A stretch of DNA of 64,000 bases from an uncultured Collinsella sp. (GTDB lineage: Bacteria > Actinomycetota > Coriobacteriia > Coriobacteriales > Coriobacteriaceae), in NCBI GenBank assembly GCA_902490405.1, contig CABUDS010000005.1:22253-86252 (forward strand), in the 5' to 3' direction. Under the pieces are notes generated by a model, which had not been told where the DNA came from, ran no database searches, and saw nothing but the letters and a program-made list of their open reading frames with translations. Both the position numbers and the translations under genes were made by a program. Shown here piece by piece: positions 48,985 to 57,914 of this stretch (within the stretch, counting starts at the first letter, position 1; the number at the start of each line of letters is the position of its first letter).

Positions 48985-49842
48985 TTACTCCTCGTCGTCC
49001 TCGCCATCGTCCTCGTCCTCAAGATGATCGAGCAGGTAGCGAAGACCCTCGCTGACCTCGTTGGCGGGCACCTTGGCAACGTAGCGCGCGTCGACGGCGG
49101 GCCTCATGATAACACCCTCGCCCGAAGGCACGCGCATGCTCTCGAGCTCGTCCTCATCAGTGCGGGCGATATCGCCGGCGTTCATACGCTGACCAGTCAA
49201 CAGGAAGGTCAGACGGCAAGCGGCATCGATGGAAATCGAAGCGATGCGATCGAGGTAGCGCGAAACCATGATAGCGCGGCGCAGGTCGTCATAGTTGCTG
49301 TCGTCGTCCATAAAGTCGCCCGTATCCATACGGTTAAAGGTGCGGAAGAACTTCTCGTAGGCAGCGTGCACTGGCTCGTCCTCGACGGCCAGGTTGCAGA
49401 TGATGGACATGTCATTGGTGACGAGCGCAGAAAGCGAAGAGCCCAGCACCTGGTAGACGGCCTCAGCCTCGGCCTCAACCGTGCCGACAAGCTCCTTGGG
49501 CAGCGAGATGTCGGCCTTGATCATATGACGCGTGGCACGGCAGATCTGACGGACTTTATCGGTCATGCGCTGCAGGTTAAAGTCGACATAGATGATCGTC
49601 TGCAGCAAGCGGAAGTCGGAGGCGACCGGTGACTGCGTGGCGATCAGGTTGTAGCAGACGGCCTCCAGGTTGGCGCAGCGCGCGTCAATCGAAAGCGTGC
49701 GTTTCTTGGTCTTGGTGGCGAGCTTGCGGTCGTCGGTCACATAGGCCTTCACGGCATCGTGGAGAGCCAGATCGACGGCCTCATAGATGCTCAGCATCTC
49801 GTGACGGGCCTCGACGAGCTGACGGGAAAACAGTTTGCGCAT
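48985..49842 (-). CDS. phoU: Phosphate transport regulator PhoU
   Basis: This 285-residue protein consists of two PhoU helical repeats: FSRQLVEARHEMLSI at the start and a second beginning near FFRTFNRMDTG, with metal-binding-type residues in both. A roughly 65-residue acidic C-terminal extension ends HLEDEDDGEDDEE and is not typical of short PhoU. It usually links PstSCAB to the PhoR kinase and lowers uptake when phosphate is plentiful; no phoR/phoB is in the window. The ATG at 49842 follows GGAGTGAACC. It closes the pst operon. Confidence 0.9.
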   Translation of the reverse strand: MRKLFSRQLVEARHEMLSIYEAVDLALHDAVKAYVTDDRKLATKTKKRTLSIDARCANLEAVCYNLIATQSPVASDFRLLQTIIYVDFNLQRMTDKVRQICRATRHMIKADISLPKELVGTVEAEAEAVYQVLGSSLSALVTNDMSIICNLAVEDEPVHAAYEKFFRTFNRMDTGDFMDDDSNYDDLRRAIMVSRYLDRIASISIDAACRLTFLLTGQRMNAGDIARTDEDELESMRVPSGEGVIMRPAVDARYVAKVPANEVSEGLRYLLDHLEDEDDGEDDEE

Positions 49843-49933
49843 GGTTCACTCCAATCAGTTGGGTGCGGTCATGCAGCCCGCACAGTGAATACGCACCGGA
49901 CCAGGTCCGACGGCTTGGGACTAGTCGCACCGA

Positions 49934-50737
<804 letters not shown>

Positions 50738-50749
50738 GGGACTCCTTAA

Positions 50750-51655
50750 CTAGCGACGCTTGCGCGACAGGAAGCGCGCAAACAGGTTGAAGGCCAGAAT
50801 GATCACCATCAGCAAGAGCGCGGTGCCGTAGGCTGCGTTCATGTTGATGCCATCGTTGGCAAGCAGGTACAGGTGAACCGTCATGGGGCGGCCGGAATCG
50901 AGCGGCGAAATAGGTAGATTGATGGCTTGGCCCATGGTGTAGAGCACCACCGCGGTCTCGCCAATGGCGCGGCCGATGGCGAGGACGATGCCCGTGGCAA
51001 TACGGCCAAAGGCAGAAGGAAGCACAATCTTGGAGACAACCTGCCACTTGGTGGCGCCCAGGCCGTACGCGCCCCAACGGATATAGCGCGGGACGGCGCG
51101 AATGGCCTCTTCGGTGGTGCGCATGACGATGGGAAGCATCAAGAGCGCGAGCGCCAGAGCGGCCGAGACCATCGAAAGGCCCAGGCCCATGGCCTCGACA
51201 AACAAGGCGTAGCCAAACAGGCCCATAACGATGGAGGGCACCGAGGCCAAAGCGTCAGCAGCGTAGCGAATGAGCTCGACGACCTTGCCCTGCTTGGCGT
51301 ACTCGGCCAGATAGACGGCTGCCAGCACAGCAATCGGCGTGCAGATAAGCATGGCGAGCGCCGTCACATAGACGGTCGAGACGATCGTGGGCCAAATTCC
51401 GCCCTCGGCGTTGACGCCCTGGGGCCAACCGAAGATAAAGTCGAACGAGATATGCGGCAGGCCGTTAATGACCACATAGGCAATGATAGCGACAAGCACC
51501 AGCGTGGTGATGTATGCCGCGGCACGGAACACGCCAAGCATGATCTTGTTGGACAGGTCCTTGTTGATGCGGCCCTTCTTGCCATGGGAAAGGGCACGCT
51601 TGATGCGCTCGCGCGACGAGGTCGTATCGACCGTCGTGTCAACGGAATCGGACAT
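50750..51655 (-). CDS. pstA: Phosphate ABC transporter permease PstA
   Basis: This 301-residue PstA has a cytoplasmic N-terminus of about 40 residues, then six membrane helices. The EAA-type loop reads GAYGLGATKWQVVSKIVLPSA, shared with PstC, and PHISFDFIFGWPQG precedes the second helix region. It forms the phosphate channel together with PstC. The ATG at 51655 is three bases after pstC. The cytoplasmic tail ends in arginine-rich SRKRR. Confidence 0.95.
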   Translation of the reverse strand: MSDSVDTTVDTTSSRERIKRALSHGKKGRINKDLSNKIMLGVFRAAAYITTLVLVAIIAYVVINGLPHISFDFIFGWPQGVNAEGGIWPTIVSTVYVTALAMLICTPIAVLAAVYLAEYAKQGKVVELIRYAADALASVPSIVMGLFGYALFVEAMGLGLSMVSAALALALLMLPIVMRTTEEAIRAVPRYIRWGAYGLGATKWQVVSKIVLPSAFGRIATGIVLAIGRAIGETAVVLYTMGQAINLPISPLDSGRPMTVHLYLLANDGINMNAAYGTALLLMVIILAFNLFARFLSRKRR

Positions 51656-51658
51656 AGC

Positions 51659-52585
51659 CTACCCCCTCTTCTTCTTGGAAATCAGACGGACGATGCCCAC
51701 CAGCGTGGCGGAGATGATAAACAGGACCACGCCCATGCCGAACAGCGCCGAGCGGTGCAGACCCGAGGAATAGCTCATGTCGAGCGCGATCTGGCTCGTG
51801 AGCGTCGAGATGGGGCTCGCAATGCTGTCGGGAATAACCGGGGCGTTACCCACGACCATGAGCACGGCCATGGTCTCGCCGATGGCACGGCCCATACCCA
51901 GCACGATGGCATCCACGATACCCAGCTTGGCGGCAGGTAGCACGACCTTATAGATGGTCTGCCACTTAGTAGCACCCATGGCATACGATGCCTCGCGAAT
52001 ACCCATGGGAATGGAATTGAGGGCATCGATGGTGAGCGTGGTGATGGTAGGGACGATCATGATGGCAAGCACGAACCACGCCGTCAGCGCACCAAAACCA
52101 AGACCACCGGTCAGTTGCGCGATAAACGGACGGATGATGATCATGCCAAAGAAGCCATAGATGATAGAAGGGATGCCGGCCAACAGGTCAACGGCAGGGC
52201 TGATGAGCTTGCGCACGCGCTTGCTGGCGATCTCGACCAGATACACGGCCGTGCCCACGCCTAGGGGCACACCCATGGCGAGCGCACCGACGGTCACCAG
52301 ACCCGAGCCGGCAAGCAGCGACACGATGCCGTAGTGGCCCTCAGAGGGCGCCCACGTAAAGCTAAAGAAGTCCGCCAGACCGATGTCGGTAAAGACGGGC
52401 AGCGCCGAGTACGTGGTAAAGACAAAAATCAGGATGACGGTAACAACCGCCAAGAACGCGCAGGCAAAGAAAATCCACTGCAGCGCCTTCTCCTTGATAT
52501 AGGTGCTGCGCGATACGAGCGCCAGCTCGCGCTTCTTGGGCGCCTGAGCATTCTGCTCAGTCTGGGAGTTTTCCTGTGCTTCCAT
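51659..52585 (-). CDS. pstC: Phosphate ABC transporter permease PstC
   Basis: This 308-residue PstC has six membrane helices, the periplasmic SFTWAPSEGHYGIVSLL segment typical of PstC, and the EAA loop ASYAMGATKWQTIYKVVLPAAK. The ATG at 52585 is chosen because GGGGAG lies eight bases upstream; an in-frame GTG at 52594 abuts the ribosome site. It follows pstS with a single base between stop and start. It pairs with PstA as the phosphate pore. Confidence 0.95.
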   Translation of the reverse strand: MEAQENSQTEQNAQAPKKRELALVSRSTYIKEKALQWIFFACAFLAVVTVILIFVFTTYSALPVFTDIGLADFFSFTWAPSEGHYGIVSLLAGSGLVTVGALAMGVPLGVGTAVYLVEIASKRVRKLISPAVDLLAGIPSIIYGFFGMIIIRPFIAQLTGGLGFGALTAWFVLAIMIVPTITTLTIDALNSIPMGIREASYAMGATKWQTIYKVVLPAAKLGIVDAIVLGMGRAIGETMAVLMVVGNAPVIPDSIASPISTLTSQIALDMSYSSGLHRSALFGMGVVLFIISATLVGIVRLISKKKRG

Positions 52586-52586
52586 G

Positions 52587-53423
52587 CTACTCACTCCCCT
52601 TCTCGTCGTTGGTGACGGGAATAAAGCCCGCCTCGCGAATCTGCTTGTCCATCTTTTCGGACGTCACGTAGTCGATGTAATCTTGTGCCTGCTGCGAAGG
52701 CGCACCCTTCACAAAGAAGTAAAGGTCGCGCGAGATGGGATAGCCGCCGCTCGCGACCGTCTTCTCGGACGCCTCAACATGATTGACCGAGACGGCCTTG
52801 ACCGAGGTCTTGGCGTTGAGGCTATCGACGAAGCCCAGCGAAATGTAGCCAATGGCACCGCGCGAACGAGATACCACGTCGCGCACCTGGCCCGTGCCCG
52901 AAAGAACGGCCGAGCGGCGATCGAACGGGGTGCCATCCATCACGATGGTGCGAAAGGCCTCACGCGTGCCAGACGCCTCGTCTCGGTTGATGACCTGAAT
53001 CTTCAGGTCCTCGCCACCGACCTCTTTCCAATTAGTAATCTTGCCGGCATAGATATCGCGGAGCTGCTCGGTCGAGAGGCTATCGACGGGGTTGTCTTCG
53101 TTCACGATGACCGCGATACCGTCGTGGGCAATGACGATGGGAGTCAGGCCCAAATCCTGTTCGTCGGCATTGAGTCCACGGGAGGAGCTGGCGATATCGG
53201 CCGTGCCAGCGCTGACGGCTTCGATGCCAGCGGAAGAGCCCAAACCGGAAACGAGCACGTCGATGCCGGTCTCCTCCTTAAAGCCCTCTGCCGCAATTTC
53301 GGCGATAGGAAGGCAGGTCGTGGAGCCGGCCACGGTAATGGAAGAGGCAGAAGATCCCGAAGAACAGGCGCACAGCGTAAGCGTAAGCACAGCGGCGCTC
53401 AGGACCGATACGATCTTTCTCAT
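52587..53423 (-). CDS. pstS: Phosphate-binding lipoprotein PstS
   Basis: This 278-residue phosphate-binding lipoprotein has a signal peptide (MRKIVSVLSAAVLTLTLCAC; lipidated Cys20 is most likely). Binding-site blocks are AGSTTCLPI and the SRGLN and SGTREAF loops. It delivers phosphate to PstCA. Its ATG at 53423 overlaps the stop of yfiH by four bases (ATGA), so it is translationally coupled to the upstream gene and has no room for its own promoter next to the start. This ties pst transcription to the region upstream of yfiH. Confidence 0.95.
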   Translation of the reverse strand: MRKIVSVLSAAVLTLTLCACSSGSSASSITVAGSTTCLPIAEIAAEGFKEETGIDVLVSGLGSSAGIEAVSAGTADIASSSRGLNADEQDLGLTPIVIAHDGIAVIVNEDNPVDSLSTEQLRDIYAGKITNWKEVGGEDLKIQVINRDEASGTREAFRTIVMDGTPFDRRSAVLSGTGQVRDVVSRSRGAIGYISLGFVDSLNAKTSVKAVSVNHVEASEKTVASGGYPISRDLYFFVKGAPSQQAQDYIDYVTSEKMDKQIREAGFIPVTNDEKGSE

Positions 53424-54220
53424 AGCATCACGCCGATCGCAGCATGGCGCCCACAGGTGCCGTCCTCGTTACGGTAGGAATAAAAGCGGTCGTTCTGACG
53501 CACAGTCGAAAGCTGGGTATCCACGATATTATCCGCGTCCACACCGGCATCTACCAGCGCCTCACAAATGGCAGCGGAAAGATCGAGCATACGAGAGGCA
53601 CTCGCATCGATGCAAGAGAACTCGACGGCAAAGCGATCCATGAGTTCCTGGGATACCTCATATTCGTCAGCCAAGATATGGGGGCCGATATAGGCGGAAA
53701 CGTCGCTCGCATCGCAGCCGGCAGCATCGCAAAGCGCCTGGCACGCCTTGGCAGAAATACGTGCAATCGTGCCCTTCCAACCGGAGTGCACCACGGCAAA
53801 TCCGCCAGGGGCCACCAGCACCACGGGAACGCAGTCGGCAAAGCAGAGCAGCACGGGCACGTCATGGGCCGTACAGACGATGGCATCGCAGCCCTCGGCA
53901 ATCTGCTCGCGAACAGCCTCAAGATCGTCGGCACCGTTCGAAGTCACCGTAACGATATGGTCACCATGTACCTGATTGGGCACGAGCAGATTATGCTCGC
54001 ACTCAGTGGCGCCCATAGCTTCGAGCGCTCGACGACGATTTTCTTGAACAGCAAAGGGGTCATCGCCTACATGCGAGCCCAGGTTGAGCGAGGAGTACGC
54101 ATCTTCAGAAACGCCACCGGTGCGCTCGGTAAAGGCAAAGCGGACATCGGATGTCGCGCCCTCCACCAACGTAACTCCATCATGGTCGACACGCGAAACG
54201 TTGTCCGCACGTGCTGCCAT
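53420..54220 (-). CDS. yfiH: YfiH/PgeF multicopper-like purine nucleoside phosphorylase family protein
   Basis: This 266-residue DUF152/LACC1-family protein has the metal-site motifs NQVHG, CFADCVPV and HSGWKG with conserved histidines and cysteine. Homologs act as purine nucleoside phosphorylase/adenosine deaminase; E. coli YfiH was linked to correcting peptidoglycan mis-incorporation. The ATG at 54220 follows AGGAGG. It usually follows ftsZ in Gram-positives, as here, but is coupled to pstS instead of yggS. A terminator after ftsZ and a possible promoter lie upstream. Confidence 0.9.
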   Translation of the reverse strand: MAARADNVSRVDHDGVTLVEGATSDVRFAFTERTGGVSEDAYSSLNLGSHVGDDPFAVQENRRRALEAMGATECEHNLLVPNQVHGDHIVTVTSNGADDLEAVREQIAEGCDAIVCTAHDVPVLLCFADCVPVVLVAPGGFAVVHSGWKGTIARISAKACQALCDAAGCDASDVSAYIGPHILADEYEVSQELMDRFAVEFSCIDASASRMLDLSAAICEALVDAGVDADNIVDTQLSTVRQNDRFYSYRNEDGTCGRHAAIGVML

Positions 54221-54271
54221 ACTAAAGCCTCCTAATAACACAAGTACCGCGGCGTCGCCGCGCAGTCCGCG

Positions 54272-54341
54272 TTTATACGGCTGTCATACTTCCTTAAAAG
54301 GATACCCGCAGCGGTAGGGACCAAACGTAAAGGGAACGTAA
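54272..54341 (-). promoter_or_regulatory. Promoter region with PHO-box-like direct repeat upstream of yfiH-pst
   Basis: On the minus strand two identical 7-mers TTACGTT are spaced by CCCT (54324-54341), an 11-base period as in PhoB/PhoP binding sites. A TATAAA -10-like hexamer is at 54272-54277, about 50 bp before yfiH; the -35 is weak. The architecture fits a phosphate-responsive promoter, but the 7-mer is not the E. coli consensus. Confidence 0.4.
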
Positions 54342-54370
54342 GGAGATTGGAGGCTTTCGTTTACAAACGA

Positions 54371-54409
54371 GAAACAAAACGGGGTGCATCCAAATGGACA
54401 CACCCCGTG
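54371..54409 (-). terminator. Rho-independent terminator of ftsZ
   Basis: ACGGGGTGTGTCC-ATTT-GGATGCACCCCGT is followed by TTTGTTT on the minus strand, 21 bp after the ftsZ stop. Confidence 0.85.
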
Positions 54410-54430
54410 CAGGTCGTTGAGAAAAACGAA

Positions 54431-55585
54431 CTAGAAGCTACCGCGCTTCAGGAAGTCGGGAAGCTCGAACTGGTCGTTGCCAAAGTTGGGCAGCTCGGTA
54501 CCACCGACGTTGCGGGTCGGAGCAGCCTGAGCCGGGCTGGCAGCCGGGGCGGTGCGCTGCGGCTCAGCGGAGGCAGCGGCCTTGCTCTGAGACTGCTGAG
54601 CAGCAAAGAGCTCATCCTGACGGTTGACGTTGGAGTCGGAGAAGCCCGTAGCGATGACGGTGATACGCACCTGATCGCCCAGGGACTCGTCGACAACGGT
54701 ACCGAAGATGATGTTGGCCTCGGGGTCGACGGCGTTGGCGACAACGTCGGCGGCGTCGCTGATCTCCTGGATGCCCAGGTCCTTGGAACCGGCGATGGAG
54801 AGCAGCACGCGCGTGGCACCATCGATGGAGCTCTCGAGCAGCGGGCTGGAGATGGCCTGCTGGGCAGCGTCGACGGCACGAGTATCCCCAGAAGAGGTAC
54901 CGATACCCATCATGGCGGTACCGGCCTGCTTCATGATGGTCTTAACATCGGCGAAGTCCAGGTTGATGATACCGGGGACGGTGATGAGGTCGGTGATGCC
55001 CTGGGTGCCCTGGGAAAGGACGCCATCGGCAATCGCGAAGGCCTCGAGCATGGTGGTCTTCTTCTCGGCGATGTCGAGCAGCTTATCGTTAGGAATGACG
55101 ATCATGGTGTCGACGCAATCGGAGAGGGTCTTGATGCCCTCCTCGGCGCTCTTCTTACGCTTGCGGCCCTCGAAGGTGAAGGGCTTGGTCACGACGGCGA
55201 CGGTCAGTGCGCCGACCTCGTTCATCGCGATATCGGCAACGATGGGAGCAGCGCCGGTACCGGTGCCGCCGCCCTCGCCGCAGGTGATAAACACCATGTC
55301 GGCGCCAGCGAGCGCCTCGGCGATGTCGTCGCGGGACTCATCGGCAGCCTTGCGGCCAACCTCGGGATTGGCGCCGGCGCCCAGGCCGCGGGTAAGGTCG
55401 GTGCCGATGTGCACCTTGATATCGGCATCAGAGATCGCGAGTGCCTGAGCATCGGTGTTGATGGCAACAAACTCGACGCCGCGGATGCCCTCTTCGATCA
55501 TTCGATTGACCGCGTTGGTACCGCCGCCGCCGACGCCGACCACCTTAATGACGGCAAGGTAGTTGTTGATCTCTGTCTCGTGCAT
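54431..55585 (-). CDS. ftsZ: Cell division protein FtsZ
   Basis: This 384-residue tubulin-like GTPase forms the Z-ring. The tubulin signature GGGTGTGAAP is intact, with VGVGGGGTNAVNRM near the start and NVDFADVKTIM-like (NLDFADVKTIM) T7 loop. A Gln/Ala/Pro-rich linker precedes the C-terminal peptide ELPDFLKRGSF, which binds partners such as SepF. The ATG at 55585 follows GGAGG. A 199-bp AT-rich gap separates it from ftsQ, so it probably has its own promoter. There is no ftsA between them. Confidence 0.97.
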   Translation of the reverse strand: MHETEINNYLAVIKVVGVGGGGTNAVNRMIEEGIRGVEFVAINTDAQALAISDADIKVHIGTDLTRGLGAGANPEVGRKAADESRDDIAEALAGADMVFITCGEGGGTGTGAAPIVADIAMNEVGALTVAVVTKPFTFEGRKRKKSAEEGIKTLSDCVDTMIVIPNDKLLDIAEKKTTMLEAFAIADGVLSQGTQGITDLITVPGIINLDFADVKTIMKQAGTAMMGIGTSSGDTRAVDAAQQAISSPLLESSIDGATRVLLSIAGSKDLGIQEISDAADVVANAVDPEANIIFGTVVDESLGDQVRITVIATGFSDSNVNRQDELFAAQQSQSKAAASAEPQRTAPAASPAQAAPTRNVGGTELPNFGNDQFELPDFLKRGSF

Positions 55586-55784
55586 GTCGGTCCTCCGAAC
55601 AAAGGTTATAGCCATAGCATGGGTCGACCCCTGCGCACATTAACCTTCAGGTTGAAAGTAAATGCAAAGGTAAACCGTATTATGTTTGCACATTATGAAC
55701 GTATCAGTCAAATAATTGACCGTGAAAACCAAACAAACCAGATAAACGGCGTGGTATGGCCCCTCAACAAAGCATCAACCAGCG

Positions 55785-57041
55785 CTACGAGGTCGGAGCA
55801 TTCCTAAATGTGTAGTTGCCCGGAGAGCGCACATTGATATACGTTACGCCCTCTACCTGCGAAAGCAACTTGGTGACTACGCGTTCCTTCTTGGCGATAT
55901 CGCCCGAATCGCCCAGCGACACCTCAATGCCGTTATTGAGGTTTGCCGAGATGGCTTCGACCGAAGGCGTGGAAATATCCTTGACTTGTCCCAAGAACTC
56001 GCTCGAAAAACCACGCACATAATCCAGGCCGGCCTTAACGGCTTTGGAGTTCACCGCCTGGCCGGAAACCGGAGCGACATCCGCCGAGACATCAGTCAAC
56101 AACACCGCGCCATAATGCTTGGCGAGCGCCAGCGCGGCATCGATTCCGGTCAAGGTATTTGAGCCCTGCCCTGTCGTGATGACGTTGCCCTGGTCGTCCA
56201 CTTCGACCGACGTCGACAGCGGGGCGATCCAGGTGTCATCGTCTCCGATAGCCCAGGCAAGGTCGTCGGAGCTGATATACGCAATGGCGATAACTTTACG
56301 CTCCGTCGGCGTGATGATAAGCGTATGGGGAAACTGGCGCTGGACATCCACGCCCGAAACCCACGGGTTCTGCTTGAGATCCTCGGTAATCTGGTCGGGA
56401 TCGACGTTAAAAAGCGACGTTCCCTCGGGCAAGTCGATCAGCTGGATAGCATCGTGCTTCGTCACATGCTCGCTGCCTTGAATCTGAATATCAGTGGCAG
56501 TAAACAGTCCAGAGTTGATCACCACGATGGCAACGACGACGAGCACGGCCAAGACGGCCAGAACGCCGCCCACGATTTTGCCTTTGCCTGTAACGACAGA
56601 AGCGGCGTCTGATGTTTTATTTGCCATCGCTCCAAGTGAAGATAACGGGTTGAAACCTTTTTTACTCGAAGGCTTCTTGGCGGTAGCCGGCACCGATGTC
56701 AGCGAGCGCGGTTTCGATGCGCCCAGCATGAGACCTGGACGCGCCGCTTTAGTTCCCGTCGAGGGCTTGGGAGCTGCCATGGGACGGGCAGGCTTGGCGC
56801 CCATAACAGGCTTTGACGTCACCGAGGGACGCGAGGACTTTTTTGCGGCCGGACGATTACCGAGCTGCGAGCCGACGACCGGACGACTGGTCTGTCGAGC
56901 ATGCCCGACAGACTTAGAGTGCGCGACGGTATTGCGTTGAGGTTTGGCAGGCGCGCCGGAACGCCCTCCGGCGCGGCGGAAGGTGGGTTTCGATGCTCTA
57001 GAAGCCGAGGAATTTAACTTCCGGTCTGAGCTCGATGCCAT
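55785..57041 (-). CDS. ftsQ: Cell division protein FtsQ with extended basic N-terminus
   Basis: This 418-residue FtsQ/DivIB protein has a very long basic, Ala/Ser/Pro/Lys-rich cytoplasmic N-terminus (about 155 residues), one membrane helix (GGVLAVLAVLVVVAIVVI), a POTRA domain (TDIQIQGSEHVTKHDAI) and the FtsQ domain (WVSGVDVQRQFPHTLII). It bridges early and late divisome proteins. The start at 57041 lies inside the end of murB (44-bp overlap). The extended tail is about 100 residues longer than the typical cytoplasmic part and could bind nucleic acid or FtsZ; this is inferred. Confidence 0.9.
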   Translation of the reverse strand: MASSSDRKLNSSASRASKPTFRRAGGRSGAPAKPQRNTVAHSKSVGHARQTSRPVVGSQLGNRPAAKKSSRPSVTSKPVMGAKPARPMAAPKPSTGTKAARPGLMLGASKPRSLTSVPATAKKPSSKKGFNPLSSLGAMANKTSDAASVVTGKGKIVGGVLAVLAVLVVVAIVVINSGLFTATDIQIQGSEHVTKHDAIQLIDLPEGTSLFNVDPDQITEDLKQNPWVSGVDVQRQFPHTLIITPTERKVIAIAYISSDDLAWAIGDDDTWIAPLSTSVEVDDQGNVITTGQGSNTLTGIDAALALAKHYGAVLLTDVSADVAPVSGQAVNSKAVKAGLDYVRGFSSEFLGQVKDISTPSVEAISANLNNGIEVSLGDSGDIAKKERVVTKLLSQVEGVTYINVRSPGNYTFRNAPTS

Positions 57042-57909
57042 ACGCCTCCCTCACCTTTCCGTGCACATGTCTGATAACCGCGGCAACGTCATCGGCCGAG
57101 GCAGTTCCGTTATTAACGATAAAATTAGCGTGAACGGGCGAAACTTCCGCGCCGCCAATCGAAAAACCCTTTAATCCACAATCCTCGATAAGCTTGCCCA
57201 CACTCGCATCGGGCGGGTTGCGAAAGACAGACCCGCAGGATGCGCGACCCATGGGCTGCGTACGCTTGCGCCTTGTAAGGTACCGCTCCATGCGCTCGCG
57301 AATGTCGGCCTTGGGCGCCGGTTTAAGCTTGAGCACGCACTCGAGGATGATCTCATTGCGGGGAAGGCTACATTCGCGGTAGCCCCAAGAGATCTCGGAC
57401 CCCGCATAATGCTTGATACCGGATGCCGGGTCAAACGTTACGACATCCTCAACCAGCGAGCCAATCCACTCGGTCCGCGTGCCGGCATTCATAGATATCG
57501 CACCGCCGACCGAACCAGGAATGCCAACGGCAAACTCAAGGCCCGAGAGGCTACGCGACAGGGCATCGTTGACCAGGCGCGCAAACATCACGCCCGCACC
57601 GACCGTCAGCGTACAACCGTCATCGGCAACAACCGTGCGCTGGAACTCACGTCCGAGCGAAATGACGGCACCGCGATAACCGCCATCGGCAACCAGCAGA
57701 TTGGAGCCCTTGCCGATGATGACCCACGGCACCTGCTCGCGATCGAGCACCGCCACGGCGCGGCGGAGGGCATGATAGCTATGGCACGTCACAAAGAGGT
57801 CGGCCTTGCCGCCGATACGATAGCTCGTATGACGCGCAAGGCGCTCGTCCTCGATCACATCCGTGTCGATCATGCCCGAGAGCGCCATGACGGCGTTAAA
57901 CAGACCCAT
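56998..57909 (-). CDS. murB: UDP-N-acetylenolpyruvoylglucosamine reductase
   Basis: This 303-residue MurB reduces UDP-GlcNAc-enolpyruvate to UDP-MurNAc with FAD. FAD-binding blocks are HTSYRIGGKADL, IIGKGSNLLV and VGIPGSVGGAISMNAG; active-site residues fall in RASCGSVFRNP and SPVHANFI. The RxxSCGSVFxNP form marks the type II-like Gram-positive MurB. The ATG at 57909 is five bases after the murC stop, with only a weak ribosome site, so it may rely on coupling. It overlaps ftsQ by 44 bp. Confidence 0.95.
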   Translation of the reverse strand: MGLFNAVMALSGMIDTDVIEDERLARHTSYRIGGKADLFVTCHSYHALRRAVAVLDREQVPWVIIGKGSNLLVADGGYRGAVISLGREFQRTVVADDGCTLTVGAGVMFARLVNDALSRSLSGLEFAVGIPGSVGGAISMNAGTRTEWIGSLVEDVVTFDPASGIKHYAGSEISWGYRECSLPRNEIILECVLKLKPAPKADIRERMERYLTRRKRTQPMGRASCGSVFRNPPDASVGKLIEDCGLKGFSIGGAEVSPVHANFIVNNGTASADDVAAVIRHVHGKVREAYGIELRPEVKFLGF

Positions 57910-57914
57910 TAGAC

